A stretch of DNA of 64,000 nucleotides, taken from Streptomyces sp. H39-S7 (lineage in GTDB: Bacteria; Actinomycetota; Actinomycetes; Streptomycetales; Streptomycetaceae). Numbering within the stretch: position 1 is the stretch's first letter; every line of letters begins with the position of its first letter. The DNA is taken from NCBI RefSeq assembly GCF_027158205.1, contig NZ_JAPVLU010000015.1:126936-190935 (forward strand), in the 5' to 3' direction. This document shows positions 49,159 to 60,375 of this stretch, piece by piece. The notes under the pieces were generated by a model. The model saw nothing but the letters and a program-made list of their open reading frames with translations. It had not been told where the DNA came from and ran no database searches. The position numbers were made by a program, and so were the translations under genes.

Positions 49159-51613
49159 TTGTGAGAAGTCCGATTGTCGTTGACGCGCCCCCAATTACTG
49201 GGTAGATGTTCGAGTTCTCGTTCGAGCGCAGTGTTCAGAATGTCGGCGGAAGGTTTTCTTCCGGTGCGCATCAGGAAGTCCACTCTCGACGTGAATGCCT
49301 GGCGGATCGCCACCGCGGAGGCGGCGGCCACCAGTGCGAGATCCGGCAGGAGGGTGAGCAGTTGACGATCCGCGGCAGCGATGTCGTCCTCCGTGCGAGT
49401 GGTTCGGCTCATGGCGTCGAGACATCGGGCCAGGGTGAATCGGACGCTGATGCGCAACTGGGGTTCGAGCCGCTCCACGGGTTCCAGGTCGGCGAGCAGG
49501 TCCACCGCTTCGTAGAGCGGCAACGCCGTTCCGGTCAGCCCATACTGGGTCAGCAGCGTCTCCGCGAGCAGAACCCGCTGTTCGGCGACGTTCGTGCCGA
49601 ACGGGAGCAGGGCTGTGATCGCCGACCGGCGCACGCTGATGGAGTCGTCCAGGTTGTCGGGGGCCGAAGTGGCCCCGAACCGCGTCAGGAGCACGTCGGC
49701 GAGGATACCGAGGCATTCGCCGGTGCCCGGGAGTCCCGGCTCGGCGGACTCGAGGTGGCTGCGCAGGACGAACACGGCCTCGTCCAGGTCGTCGAGTTCG
49801 CTGCTGGTACGCCAGCGGAGAACCAGCATCCGGGCAAGATCCCTGACCCCCGTCCAGTGACGTGAGTTCCGGTCCGGCAGAGCGGCCATCACGTGCCGCG
49901 CGGATTCGATTGCCGTTTCGATCTCGATTTCCCGCCCGCTCACTTCCGCGCGTTCGACTCGCTCTCCCAGCTGCTCCGACAACTCGTCATTTGTCATGTG
50001 GGGGTGGCCGGTCAGGACACTATCGGAGGCCGGAATACGTTTCAACAGACGGCGCGCCGTCTCCGGTGATACGTGGGCGATGAGTTCCCCTGCGCCGATG
50101 GTCCGGCCGCCCGACCGCAGTTCCGGAAGGGGCATCACCGCCTGGTATTCGCGAGAGCCGATCCCCATACCGAGATCCTGGTCGAGATAGTGGGAGAGTG
50201 CGTCGAGTACCTCGAGTTCACGGCTCGCGGTCAGTCTGCGGCGCAATTCCTCGCGAACGCCCGGGAGCCATTGGAACGCCGGGGCCGAGCCCGGTGACCG
50301 CCGGCCACCGGCGCGGTGCATCAGCCCGCCCGTGACCACCTCGGCGAGATGCACCGTACTGCCCGACGGGAAGCAGAGCGTCAGCACCGCCCGCATCACC
50401 GGCAGGCTGAGCGGCACCAACGAGAGTGCCGCCGCGAGGTCGCACGCGGTCGCGCTCGCCATCGACTCGAAGCGCCGCAGTACCTGGCGGCCGGAGGCGA
50501 CGGCCACGGCGGGTTCTCCGGGCCGGGTCGGCCGTTCGGAGCCCGCCCGTCCCGTCGGGGCCGCCGGGCGCAGGCCGACGACCGCCTGCCGAGCGGACGT
50601 GGACCGCCCCGACACCAGGTTCGACCAACCGGCGAACCACGGCAGTTCCGGCTGGAGCACCGGCACGGCTACCGCACGCGCCGCCCCGTCGCCCCGGATC
50701 GCCAGCAGACACCCGGCCGAACCCAGCGGTACCGAGACCAGCGGAGCCGATTGCACACGCAATCCCGTCCGGCGCCAGAGCCGGTGCGGAAGGGGTTCGA
50801 TGACGGCGACGGGGCAGTGCGCGGACAGTGCCGCGGCGGCTGCGGCGCCGACGCCGCTGTGCCAGAGCGCGGAGACGCCGTCCGTCAGGATCAGCACCAC
50901 CGAGCGACTACTGGGGTCGTGCAGCAGTTCTACAGCCTGCTCCGCGGCGTGGGCCCGATGGCGGGAGGTGATCCGTGCCCGTCCGTCCCGCTGGTAGAAG
51001 GACCAGGCGTGGACCGTGCGAAAGGCCCCGCTCAGCGCGAGGCCGGCCTCCAGATCGGCGGCCAGATCTCTCCACAACTCCATGGACACGGAGCTGTCGA
51101 CCAGGAGCGCCGCCGTGGCCCGCCGCGGTCGCAGCCGTTCCGGGACCGGCCAGCAGATCCCCGACAGCGCCGCCCGGTCCGCTGTGGCCGCTTCGTCGAG
51201 TGGTCCCCACAACGGGCCGGGGGTGGGCCGTTCGCGTAATCGGCGCAGCGCCCGGCCGATCATCTGCGCGTCCGAGCCGCTGGGGGCCGGAATCCGGACG
51301 GGAACTCCGGCCGGACCCTCCTGCGGGTTCCTGGGGTGTCCTGGCCGGTGCGCCGAGCCGTCCCGCGCCGAGCGGACCGGCAGCCGCCTGCGGGTCCTGG
51401 CCGGTGCCTGTCGCTCGGCAGCGGCCCGAACCGCCTCGGCGCCCGCCGGCGGAGGGTCGTCCCGCGCCTCCGTCCCGGCCGCGGCACCCGTCCCCAGACC
51501 CTGCACATGGGCAGCGAGCCACAGCGCCTCGGCGATCTCCCGCGCGTTCAGCCCGGAGGGCGCGATCGCCTCGGCGAACCGCACGAGGCTGTCCGCCCGG
51601 GGCGCGTCGGCGT

Positions 51614-51617
<4 letters not shown>
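49155..51617 (-). CDS. vWA-domain protein (SAV_2336-type) of the conflict operon
   Basis: 820 residues. 1-45: SAV_2336-type helical head (FAEAIAPSGLNAREIAEALW). 50-115: a charged, Pro/Arg-rich linker. 165-340: von Willebrand A-like domain with MIDAS DSSVS (174-178), VVLILTDGVSALW, and a helical follow-on. 400-560: all-helical. 570-820: TPR-like helices (LDDLDEAVFVLRSHLESAEP, LDDSISVRRSAITALLP). GTG 51617 overlaps the MoxR stop by 4 nt. Codon 127 is TTA (51237-51239). vWA plus MoxR partners act like a chelatase pair; here they belong to a vWA-MoxR-VMAP ternary system. The last 15 codons are unusually AT-rich. Confidence 0.82.
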
Positions 51618-52618
<1,001 letters not shown>

Positions 52619-52619
52619 C

Positions 52620-54608
52620 TCATACCACCTCGGGATAGGCCGGCTCTTCGAGGAGGGGCTCCCGGTAGGGGCGGTCGGCGTCGTCCCAGAACAGGACGAT
52701 CTCGTCGGCGATGCGCTCCCGCGCCTCGGCCCGTAACTCGAACAGCCTTCTCGGTAGGTCGATCAATCGGGTTCCGTTCAACGTTGATTCGAACCGGTCC
52801 CGGAACATGAGGCCGGAGCACTTCACCGGTTCCATGCTGCCCGGGTCGTGCCGTGTGCGGCAACCATCGGCGTGCCACACCAGCACCGGAAGGCCCTCTT
52901 GCACCGCCGCTCGCAGCCATGCGCACGAGCGCGGGTTCTTGAAGGTCGGCGGATTGGTCATGCCGAGCGCGACACCGCAGGTGCCGCTCCGGTCCGCGTC
53001 GGACCCGCCGCGAGCCGCCCGTCGGGCGCCGTCGCCTCCGCGGGCGTCCGGGTCCGCCGTGCCGTCGCACATCAGCCACTGGATCGGAGCCGCGGACGCG
53101 GCGGTGCGCGACCAGATGTCGCGCAGCGCTTCCCGGCTCGGCGCGAACTCCTCCTCCTGCCAGCGCTCCTGGGATCGGACGACCACGGGGAGCAGGTGCC
53201 CGAGCACCCCGTGGCCGGGTATGTGCCAGGCGTGGACCGGCTCGTTGAGCAGGTCCATCGGGGCGATGAGGTCCAGGACGGTCGACGCGCGCCGGGGCAG
53301 GCTCGCGATCGACTTGGGCAGCAGCTCTCTGAGCAATGGCCACAGGGCGGCCCGGTCGACCGGCTCCGACGGCCCCTGTTCCGGCTCCGCCGCCTCCTCC
53401 TCGATGGCGTGGTGGAGACGTACGCTGACGTCGTACCCGCCGGACCGCTGGAGCGTGGGCTGGACGTGGACGCGCAGCACGGGATAGCCCCCGGCGGGCT
53501 CCTCGGCACCCTCGTCCAAGGTCGCTGCGTGCCGCAGGTGTGCCTGCCACCTGCTGCCGTGTCCCAGCGCGTCGGCACACTCCTGGATCCACTTGGCCGC
53601 GTCCTGGGACCATCGCGGCCCGAGCTCCGCACGCACGGTCGCCGCGAAGCGGTCGAAGAACACCAGCAGTTCATGCGGATTGACCGCGTTCGGCGCCGTC
53701 TGGCCGGCCAGCGTGAGCAGGGCATCGCGCAGGGAAGTGCCTCTTGCCAGCAGACGCCCCCGGACCAGGGGTTCGACGAGATCGGCCTGCTGCTCGTCGG
53801 ACAGGACCGTCCTGGCGTCGGCGAGCAGGTCCAGCAGGACGACTTCGAGCAGCGGGCGCCCACTGACGGCTTCGGGCCGGGGCGGGGGAAGCACCAGTGC
53901 GCACGCCGCCGGCCACACCCGGTCACGGGCGTGGAAACGGTCGTGGTCGCCGATCACCTTGTCGGCTCGCCCACCGAGCGCCTCGGTCAACCACCTTTGG
54001 AGCGGGATCACATAGCCGCCCTTGCCGTCGTTGGGAGCCCGGGACGCTTTCATGACGCCGACCACGCGGCCGGTCGCCTTGTCGATCACGGGCGAACCGG
54101 ACCGGAACTTGGGGACGGAGTCGCCGGTCACTTCGATCACATCGAGCGAGCGGCGCGCCATGCGTCGCCCAGCGGCCCTGAACGTCCGGTCGCCGCAGGA
54201 CACCTGGTCCAGGCCGACCTTGTCGTACCCCCAGTCGAGGAACCACTCCGCCGCCTCGATGCGATAGTCCGGCCCCAGTTCCAGCCAGACCACACCACCC
54301 TTCCCGCGGTCGTCACGGCGCGGCACCCGGATCAGGGCCAGGTCCGGACGACCCCACGGCAGATCGGCGGGACTGCGTTCGGGCACCGCGAGCTCGACGA
54401 CCCCCCGCACATCGACCGTGTCGTTCCTGATCCTGACCCGGCGCCGGCCGTTGAGGACGTGAGCGCAGGTCAGCACCAGATCCGGGGTGATGTAGAAGCC
54501 CGTTCCCAGGAGTTCGCCCTGCCGCCCCGGCTCCAGAACCGCTACGACGGCGTATTCGCAGAAGGACGGGATGTCCACGTCCAGAAGGTTCGAGCCGTCA
54601 GCCGTCAC
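52620..54608 (-). CDS. trypsin-like protease with VMAP-type C-terminus
   Basis: 662 residues. 8-215: trypsin-like serine protease with GTGFYITPDLVLTCAHVL (His50), WGRPDLALIRV (Asp89) and KFRSGSPVID (Ser170), so a complete triad. About 225-330: helical effector-associated part. 340-662: VMAP-C-like region (PVLRVHVQPTLQRSGGYDVS, then HAWHIPGHGVLG, CAWLRAAVQEGLPVLVW and the terminal LFWDDADRPYREPLLEEP). Such proteins are the third component of vWA-MoxR-VMAP conflict systems, the protease being the probable effector. No signal peptide, so cytoplasmic. Codon 625 is TTA (52734-52736). Starts 45 bp after the Trypco1 gene. Confidence 0.83.
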   Translation of the reverse strand: MTADGSNLLDVDIPSFCEYAVVAVLEPGRQGELLGTGFYITPDLVLTCAHVLNGRRRVRIRNDTVDVRGVVELAVPERSPADLPWGRPDLALIRVPRRDDRGKGGVVWLELGPDYRIEAAEWFLDWGYDKVGLDQVSCGDRTFRAAGRRMARRSLDVIEVTGDSVPKFRSGSPVIDKATGRVVGVMKASRAPNDGKGGYVIPLQRWLTEALGGRADKVIGDHDRFHARDRVWPAACALVLPPPRPEAVSGRPLLEVVLLDLLADARTVLSDEQQADLVEPLVRGRLLARGTSLRDALLTLAGQTAPNAVNPHELLVFFDRFAATVRAELGPRWSQDAAKWIQECADALGHGSRWQAHLRHAATLDEGAEEPAGGYPVLRVHVQPTLQRSGGYDVSVRLHHAIEEEAAEPEQGPSEPVDRAALWPLLRELLPKSIASLPRRASTVLDLIAPMDLLNEPVHAWHIPGHGVLGHLLPVVVRSQERWQEEEFAPSREALRDIWSRTAASAAPIQWLMCDGTADPDARGGDGARRAARGGSDADRSGTCGVALGMTNPPTFKNPRSCAWLRAAVQEGLPVLVWHADGCRTRHDPGSMEPVKCSGLMFRDRFESTLNGTRLIDLPRRLFELRAEARERIADEIVLFWDDADRPYREPLLEEPAYPEVV

Positions 54609-54653
54609 GGCGCGCGACCCCCGCCGTGAGGGCCTTCTCCGCCCTGTCGTCGG

Positions 54654-55172
54654 CTACGCCTGCCCTGCGCCGGCCGCCGCCGTCCGTTCTCCTTCGGCCG
54701 GGGGCGACGCTGTCGACTCGTCGTCCGCGAAAGGGGCGGCCCCCGGCATCCGGTCCCTGGCGTCCCACCCGAGCTTCACCTTGACCGACGAGTTGGCGTG
54801 CACATCCGCGATCAGGCTCACCGCCTGACCGGTCGAAGCGTCGATGTCCAGACCGAACTCGATCTCCACGGTGTCGGGCCGCACGCTGCGCAGGCTGGAC
54901 CACACGCTCTGCGCGATGCCGCCGATGGCCTCGGTGAACCCGCTGAGGCGGGGGGAGTCGGCGACTGATCCCGGGGCTTCCGGATCGGACGGCCGCTGCC
55001 GGATCCAGGGGCGGCCGCCGGTGTCCTGGGCGCGGCCCGGGTCCACGTCGTAGTCGGAGTCGCCGTCGTCGTACTCGGAGGTCTCCGCGAGCCCGGAGGT
55101 GCTGAGTCTCACCCATACCAACTGGCCCGTTGGCATTTCCACCTGAACCGGAATGCCTTCCAAGTCCACCAC
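54654..55172 (-). CDS. trypsin-co-occurring domain protein (Trypco1 / CU044_2847 family)
   Basis: 172 residues. N-terminal strand pair (IPVQVEMPTGQLVWVRLS), an acidic and Gly-rich linker (about 30-70), then the Trypco1 core: FTEAIGGIAQSVWSSLRSVR, DTVEIEFGLDI and SSVKVKLGWDAR, and a disordered tail. The name comes from its repeated linkage to trypsin genes; here it directly precedes one, as first gene of the operon. It may be a substrate, inhibitor or sensor for the protease (inference). GTG 55172 has GGGGAG 5 nt upstream; a -10-like TATGCT (complement of 55212-55217) lies about 40 nt before it. Confidence 0.8.
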   Translation of the reverse strand: MVDLEGIPVQVEMPTGQLVWVRLSTSGLAETSEYDDGDSDYDVDPGRAQDTGGRPWIRQRPSDPEAPGSVADSPRLSGFTEAIGGIAQSVWSSLRSVRPDTVEIEFGLDIDASTGQAVSLIADVHANSSVKVKLGWDARDRMPGAAPFADDESTASPPAEGERTAAAGAGQA

Positions 55173-55800
55173 GATAACTCCCCCCGCATTTATGCAGCGT
55201 TTGCGAAGTTCAGCATAGCGGCCCCGGTGGAGCAGGTGGACGCGATTCGAGAAAGCCGGCCGGTACGCGGAACTCCGGAAGATCACGGGGCAGGCGCGAA
55301 GGAAAGGATCACTTCGGCACGTCCCGAACTGTCGGGGAAGCGGCCTCCGCGTCATTTGCCGATGTGTTCCGAATTCGACCCCCGGTGCCGAGGCAGGGGA
55401 TTCGTCGACGACGAGCCCGGCCGTGCGGGGTCGGCAGGGCCGGTGACCTCCCATGATGGGATTCGCCCGTCAGATCGGTCCTCGACAGAACGTTCAAGGG
55501 GCGGCCGCCGGGCGACGGTTGACGGACACGGGCTCCGCTGCGATCGGCGCCGAGACCGGTTTTGATGACCTATTGGCGATTCACTGTTCGGCTCGGACAA
55601 AGCCGCGGTACGAAGTCGGCGGACGTACTACGTTGGGCGGGTCGGAACGGAGTGGGAGAGAAGTTGCTCGGGGTGCGCCGGTCGCCGCCACAGGCCCGGG
55701 AACCCGTGGCGAAGAACGGGTGGAAGAACCGCTGCGATGCGGCGGCCGGAACCCCTGACCTTCTATCCAATAGATATATCCAGCAGAGAGCCGAGGGCTT
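55173..55800. other. 628-bp divergent intergenic region
   Basis: It lies between the leftward conflict operon and the rightward STAS gene. Seen: a leftward -10-like TATGCT (complement of 55212-55217) with no good -35; an AT-rich patch just before the STAS gene with TCTAT-CCA-ATAGA (55760-55772). Open frames here lack ribosome sites and family features. No terminator, repeat or integrase-type site found. Confidence 0.5.
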
Positions 55801-56154
55801 ATGACGATCCAGTGGCACTACGAGAACCGGCCCGGCGTAGGCCTCCTGTCATTGTCGGGGTTCCTCGGTGAACAGGCCTGCCCCCGATTCGCCGGGGCCG
55901 TCGGCTGGGCTCTGACCCGCGGCCAGGGCACTTTGATCGTGGATCTGACCGGTCTGCAGGGCTGGTCCGAGGGGGGACAGGAGACGCTGGCGGCGGCGGC
56001 AGGGCGCCTGGCCGAGCAGGGGCGCTCGTTGGAACTGGCCGGGGTGCCCGTCGACAACGCCGCCTTCACCCCCCGCGCCGGCGACCCGGACATCCGGTGC
56101 CACCGCAACCTCGAGGCAGCGCTGGCCGCTCACCCGGGTCCCGCCGGCCGCTGA
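55801..56154 (+). CDS. STAS-domain protein
   Basis: 117 residues, STAS-like: GVGLLSLSGFLGEQACPRFA, LIVDLTGLQGWSEGGQETLA, and a C-terminal strand plus helix with NLEAALAA. The residue cluster at the expected phosphorylation site is W-S-E-G-G, so Ser could be the acceptor although the sequence departs from the canonical D-S. Probably an anti-sigma factor antagonist or a non-phosphorylated relative. It lies alone between the two peptide-related gene sets. Confidence 0.78.
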   Translation: MTIQWHYENRPGVGLLSLSGFLGEQACPRFAGAVGWALTRGQGTLIVDLTGLQGWSEGGQETLAAAAGRLAEQGRSLELAGVPVDNAAFTPRAGDPDIRCHRNLEAALAAHPGPAGR

Positions 56155-56211
56155 CCTCCGCCGGCCCGCGCGGGTGCCGCGCAGGAGCGGGCCACGCCTA
56201 CTGGTAGCGGA

Positions 56212-57666
56212 TCAACGGGGCGACGCGAACGGTTCGCGGACCAGGGCGGCCAGGGTGCGTACGCCGAAGCCGGTGGCGCCCCGCACCCACTCGCCGTCCT
56301 CGGCGTCGCACAGCGCGGTGCCCTGGATGTCCAGGTGGGCCCAGGGGACGCCGGGTGGGACGAACTCGCGCAGGAACAGACCGGCCAGCAGTGCGGTGCC
56401 GTGCCGGTTGCCGATGGTGTAGTTGACCAGGTCGGCAATCGGGGACTCCAACTGCCAGCGGTAGCGGTCGGACAGCGGCAGCGGCCAGACCGGCTCGCCG
56501 GCCCGCCCGGCGGCTTCCCGCACCCGGTCCACGAGGGCGTCGTCGGTGCCCATCACGGCGGCGATCTTCCGGCCCAGGGCGATGGGGGCGGCGTCCGTCA
56601 AGGTGGCCACATCGATCATCGCGTCCGGCCTGCACTCGCCGGCCAGGGTCAGGGTGTCGGCCAGGATCAGTCGGCCCTCGGCGTCGGCGTTGCGCACCTC
56701 GACCGTGCGGCCTCCGCGCATCCGCAGCACGTCACCGATGCGGACCGGGTCGCCGTTGGGCATGTTCTCCGTCAGGGGCAGCCAGGCGTCGACCTGTGTG
56801 CCGCAGTTCAACCCGGCCAGTACCGACATCGCACCGAGCACGGCGGCCGCGCCGGCCATGTCCGCCTTCATGGTGAGCATTTCCGCGCTGGGTTTGAGGG
56901 ACAGCCCGCCCGCGTCGAAGGTGACGCCCTTGCCGATCAGCGCGTACCGGCCCGTCGGCCGGTCCGGCCGGTAGGTCAGCTTCACCAGGCGTGGCGGGCG
57001 CAAGGAGCCGCGGGCGACGGCGAGCAGCCCGCCGAGGCGTTCGGCGGTGATGCGCTCCTCGTCCCACACCTCGCACCGCAGCCCGCTGTCGGCCGCGACC
57101 GCGGCCGCCCGCTCGGCGAACAGCGCGGGAGTGAGGTCCTGACCGGGCTCGTTGACCAGGTCCCTGGCCAGCAAGGTGGCGGCGCCGAGCCGCCGGCCCT
57201 CGTCCAGCGCGGTGAGCCCGGCCGCCCCGCCGCCGTCCGGCAGGAGCAGGTCGACGTGCTCAGGCCCGCTCGGACCGCCCGGTGCGGACTTGTGGCGGGT
57301 GAAGCGGTAGCCGCCGAGGAGGAATCCTTCGACGGCGGCGCGCACCGCCGTCGGGCCGGGCGCTCGCCCGTCGGGCGCGGGCAGCGCGAGGCCCAGCCGC
57401 CCGAACCCGCGCACCGCACGGGCCAGTCGGGCGGTCGCGTGCCGGATCGTGTCGTCGTCCAGGGCGGCGGCGGTTCCGAAGCCGAGGATCACCTGCGCGG
57501 GTCCGCCTGCCGCGCCGGGCAGCCGGAGCACCTCGCCGGGGCGGCCGGTGAAACCGCAGGCGGCCACGAAGTCGGCCGCGGGCACGTGTTTCAGCTGGTC
57601 CGCGAAGGCGGGCACGACCACCGCGTCGGTGCCGGCCCGGGCCTGTTCCGTCAGGGACCAGCGCAT
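56212..57666 (-). CDS. M17 leucyl aminopeptidase-like protease
   Basis: 484 residues, a full cytosol aminopeptidase. N-terminal macro-like domain (1-165), then the catalytic domain with GKGVTFDAGGLSLKPSAEML (metal Lys and Asp), KADMAGAAAVLG and VRNADAEGRLILADTL, carrying the second metal set. It trims N-terminal residues from peptides. It starts within the TGATG overlap of the upstream TPR gene, so both are coupled to the 33-residue peptide gene set. M17 peptidases can be dedicated RiPP proteases (BotP in bottromycin), a possible role here (inference); housekeeping PepA is the alternative. Confidence 0.88.
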   Translation of the reverse strand: MRWSLTEQARAGTDAVVVPAFADQLKHVPAADFVAACGFTGRPGEVLRLPGAAGGPAQVILGFGTAAALDDDTIRHATARLARAVRGFGRLGLALPAPDGRAPGPTAVRAAVEGFLLGGYRFTRHKSAPGGPSGPEHVDLLLPDGGGAAGLTALDEGRRLGAATLLARDLVNEPGQDLTPALFAERAAAVAADSGLRCEVWDEERITAERLGGLLAVARGSLRPPRLVKLTYRPDRPTGRYALIGKGVTFDAGGLSLKPSAEMLTMKADMAGAAAVLGAMSVLAGLNCGTQVDAWLPLTENMPNGDPVRIGDVLRMRGGRTVEVRNADAEGRLILADTLTLAGECRPDAMIDVATLTDAAPIALGRKIAAVMGTDDALVDRVREAAGRAGEPVWPLPLSDRYRWQLESPIADLVNYTIGNRHGTALLAGLFLREFVPPGVPWAHLDIQGTALCDAEDGEWVRGATGFGVRTLAALVREPFASPR

Positions 57667-60296
57667 CAGGACCGGTTGCCAGGGCCGGTGCCCGTCGATC
57701 CGCTGACGCCGACCGCTGCCCGCACGTCCGCCGCAGGCGTCGCCCGGACCTCCGTCCTCCCGTCGCGGGTCTCGGTCCTGGCCTGGCGGCGTGCCGCGGC
57801 CCACGCTTCCAGGCCGTCGCGGTACTCCCGGCCCAGCGCCCCCATCGTGTCGTCGCCGCCGGTGGCTGCCCATCCGCGGGCGGACGATGCGGCGTACGGG
57901 TCGATGCGCAGCGACTGGATGAAGCAGTCCCCGGCCAGTTCCGGCAGCCCGGCCGTGGCCAGGCACTCGCCGGCCAGGCCGTAGCTCATGGCCGTCGAGG
58001 TGGGCCCGAGGCGGGCGGCGCGCAGGTAGGCGTCGGCGGCCTCCCGGTGCCGGCCCTGGCGTACGAGGGATTCGGCGAGCTCGATATGGCTCTTGGGCTC
58101 GTACGGGTCGAGGGCGATCACCTCGGTGATCCGCTGGTGGGCGAGGTCGTGGCGACCGAGGCCCAGCGCTTCCTTGGAGCGGCTCTCCAAGCAGGCGCGC
58201 AGGTTCTCGCGCCGCAGGAACTCCTCGTACGGTGTGGCCGACGTGACCGCCCTGGCCAGTTCCTCGGCCCGGTCCATCTCCGCGACCAGCCGCTCCTCGT
58301 CACGCTGCAGGAACGGCACGTAGGTGACGCTGCGGTAGAACCTGCTCTCCAGCATCAGCCGGTCCAGGGGGGTGCAGTCGGGGTCCGCCAGCAATTCGGC
58401 CAGGGCCTGCTCGGCGGTGGCCCGCCACGCCAGTGCCTCGTCCAGCGACTTCGTCTCCCGCGCGTGGAAGACCACGGCGAACACCGCGATCACGAACCGC
58501 AGCCGCAACGGGCAGTCGGGGTGCCGGGCGATGTCGAAGGAGGTGGTGGGGGCGGCCACCTGCTGGCGCCCGCCGCCGATCGACCCCACGTAGCGCACCA
58601 GGTCGCGCCAGTGGTGCAGCCGCAACTCGGCCGCCCCCGACAGTTCGGCGGCGGGACGCGACGGGATGAGGTCGAGCACCAGCCGGCCGAAGCCGAGCCG
58701 GAAGAGCAGGGCCGAGGTGAGCAGCCGGCGGGCCGGGTCCGCCGCCTCGAACGTGTCGAGCCATCCGCACAGTTGCTCCCAGGCAGGGGTGCGCAGGTGC
58801 TCGGGCAGTTCTGCCGGATGGGTCACGGCGAACTCCGCGAGCCCGGACTCGCGCACCAGGTTGCCGCGGAACGCCGGCGGCATCAGGCGCTGGTAGGTGA
58901 TGTCCGGGGCGCTGCCCGCCGCGGCGTGCTGATGGGCGAGTGTGGGCAGGGCGGCGTACAGGTTCGGCGAGCGGGACTCGCCCAGATTGAAGTAGGACGC
59001 GTACATCTGATAGTGCCAGTTGTTCTGGTACGCGGGCCGGTCCGGGCGGCGCCCGGCCCGGCGTGCCACCTCGGCCAGCGGCTCCTCGCCGGCTCGGGCG
59101 TAGCCGTCGGCGAGCAGTTGCGCGGTCCTGGCCGAGCGCGGCGCGGCCCGGAAGGCGCGCTCCGCGAGCAGCAGAGCGAACTCCTGGTGGCCGGCCTGCC
59201 GGGCGCACTCGGCCGCGGCCACCAGTGCGAAACCGGTGCCCAGCGGACCCAGCCGGGCGGCGTGCAGGTAGCCGGCCAGTGCCCGGTCGGGCCGGCCCGC
59301 CCGTTGCTCCGCCTGCGCGGCCTGCATCCGGATCTTGATCGAGTAGGGGTCCAGGGCGATGCCCTCGGCCAGCGCCCGCTGCTCGCCCGCGACGTCCTCG
59401 CGGCGGACCGCGATCTCCAGCCGGCGGTCGATCAGCCGGCGCCGCGCCTCCAGCAGGAGCAGTTCGTCCTCCGGGCCGGCCGGGGCCAGCGGTGCCAGCG
59501 AGGCGTCCGACGCGGCCAGCAGCGTCGCGGCGCCGTCGAAGTCCCGCTCGCGTTCGGCGCGCATGGCCTCGCGCAGGTCCAGCCGGACCGCCGCGATCGC
59601 GCACTCGAACGGGGTGCGGCCGCCCGCCGCCCGCGCCAGCAGTTCCCGCGCCTGACGGGCCAGATCAGGGGCCGCCGCGTCGTCATCGGCGTGCCGGGCC
59701 AGCAGGTAGCCCCAGGATCCGGCGGCCTGGGCGTGGCACAACGTGTCCGGCGGGTCCTCGGTCAGCACCCGGAAGGCCGCTGCGGTGCGCTCGGACAGAC
59801 CCTCGGCCTGGAACAGCGCGGAGGCCCGTGCGGCCTGCACGGTGGCCTCGACCTCGTCGCGGCAGCGCACCGGATCCAGATCGGCCGGCACCACCTCCAG
59901 CACCGCCGCGGGTAGGCACACGGCCACCAGCCACTGGGCCAGCGTGGCCCGGTCGACCGGGTCGAGTCCGTCCCGGCGCGCGTACGCCCGCGTCAGCCGG
60001 GTCCAGGACGCCGAAGCCAGGTGTGGGGGCAGGTCGGTGGGAGCGACGGCCCGGTAGGCGCGCAACCGCGATTCCTCGATCAGCAGCCGGCGGTAGCCGG
60101 CGGGCATGTTCATTCCGAACCGCAGGGCGGTCGCGGCGCGCTGGTCGAAGCGGCGGGCGGCCAGCAGCGGCGCACGGGCCTGGATCTCGGCCAGCGGGGA
60201 GTCGGCACCGTCGAAATACGGACGGTGCACCTCGAACGTCAACCAGCTGGGAGCGTTGACGCCGACCACGCCGTGGCTGAACCGCCACCGTTCCAC
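57666..60296 (-). CDS. large TPR-like protein of unknown function
   Basis: 876 residues, all-helical. After about 190 residues without a known motif (GFGMN-like and LPPHLASASWTRLTRAYARR), there are repeated TPR-type helices: about 300-420 (EGIALDPYSIKIRMQAAQAE, ALAGYLHAARLGPLG) and again about 745-830 (VIALDPYEPKSHIELAESLV, ADAYLRAARLGPTS). The A-A-R-L-G-P motif recurs in both blocks, suggesting internal duplication. No signal or membrane segment. GTG 60296 with GGGGG 5 nt upstream. It follows the peptide gene after a hairpin and is coupled to the M17 gene. Perhaps a substrate-binding scaffold. Confidence 0.68.
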   Translation of the reverse strand: MERWRFSHGVVGVNAPSWLTFEVHRPYFDGADSPLAEIQARAPLLAARRFDQRAATALRFGMNMPAGYRRLLIEESRLRAYRAVAPTDLPPHLASASWTRLTRAYARRDGLDPVDRATLAQWLVAVCLPAAVLEVVPADLDPVRCRDEVEATVQAARASALFQAEGLSERTAAAFRVLTEDPPDTLCHAQAAGSWGYLLARHADDDAAAPDLARQARELLARAAGGRTPFECAIAAVRLDLREAMRAERERDFDGAATLLAASDASLAPLAPAGPEDELLLLEARRRLIDRRLEIAVRREDVAGEQRALAEGIALDPYSIKIRMQAAQAEQRAGRPDRALAGYLHAARLGPLGTGFALVAAAECARQAGHQEFALLLAERAFRAAPRSARTAQLLADGYARAGEEPLAEVARRAGRRPDRPAYQNNWHYQMYASYFNLGESRSPNLYAALPTLAHQHAAAGSAPDITYQRLMPPAFRGNLVRESGLAEFAVTHPAELPEHLRTPAWEQLCGWLDTFEAADPARRLLTSALLFRLGFGRLVLDLIPSRPAAELSGAAELRLHHWRDLVRYVGSIGGGRQQVAAPTTSFDIARHPDCPLRLRFVIAVFAVVFHARETKSLDEALAWRATAEQALAELLADPDCTPLDRLMLESRFYRSVTYVPFLQRDEERLVAEMDRAEELARAVTSATPYEEFLRRENLRACLESRSKEALGLGRHDLAHQRITEVIALDPYEPKSHIELAESLVRQGRHREAADAYLRAARLGPTSTAMSYGLAGECLATAGLPELAGDCFIQSLRIDPYAASSARGWAATGGDDTMGALGREYRDGLEAWAAARRQARTETRDGRTEVRATPAADVRAAVGVSGSTGTGPGNRS

Positions 60297-60320
60297 TGCA
60301 GCCCCCGGGGAAGAGAAGGT

Positions 60321-60355
60321 CTCCCCGCGGCCGCACAGGGCGCGACCGCGGGGAG
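60321..60355 (-). terminator. hairpin (attenuator) after the 33-residue peptide gene
   Basis: Perfect 10-bp stem CTCCCCGCGG (60321-60330) / CCGCGGGGAG (60346-60355), 15-nt loop, 20 nt after the peptide stop and 25 nt before the TPR start. Partial termination here would give more peptide than enzyme, as in many RiPP clusters. Confidence 0.6.
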
Positions 60356-60375
60356 CGTGGTGTGCGGGACGACGG

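Noticed and set aside
53072..53926. Long antisense/shifted frames within the trypsin-VMAP gene
   Set aside because: Arg/Ser/Pro-rich shadow translation without motifs; the protease frame has a complete triad and family features.
55562..55804. 80-codon plus-strand frame between the Trypco1 and STAS genes
   Set aside because: No ribosome site or recognisable domain, and it runs into the STAS start; treated as chance.
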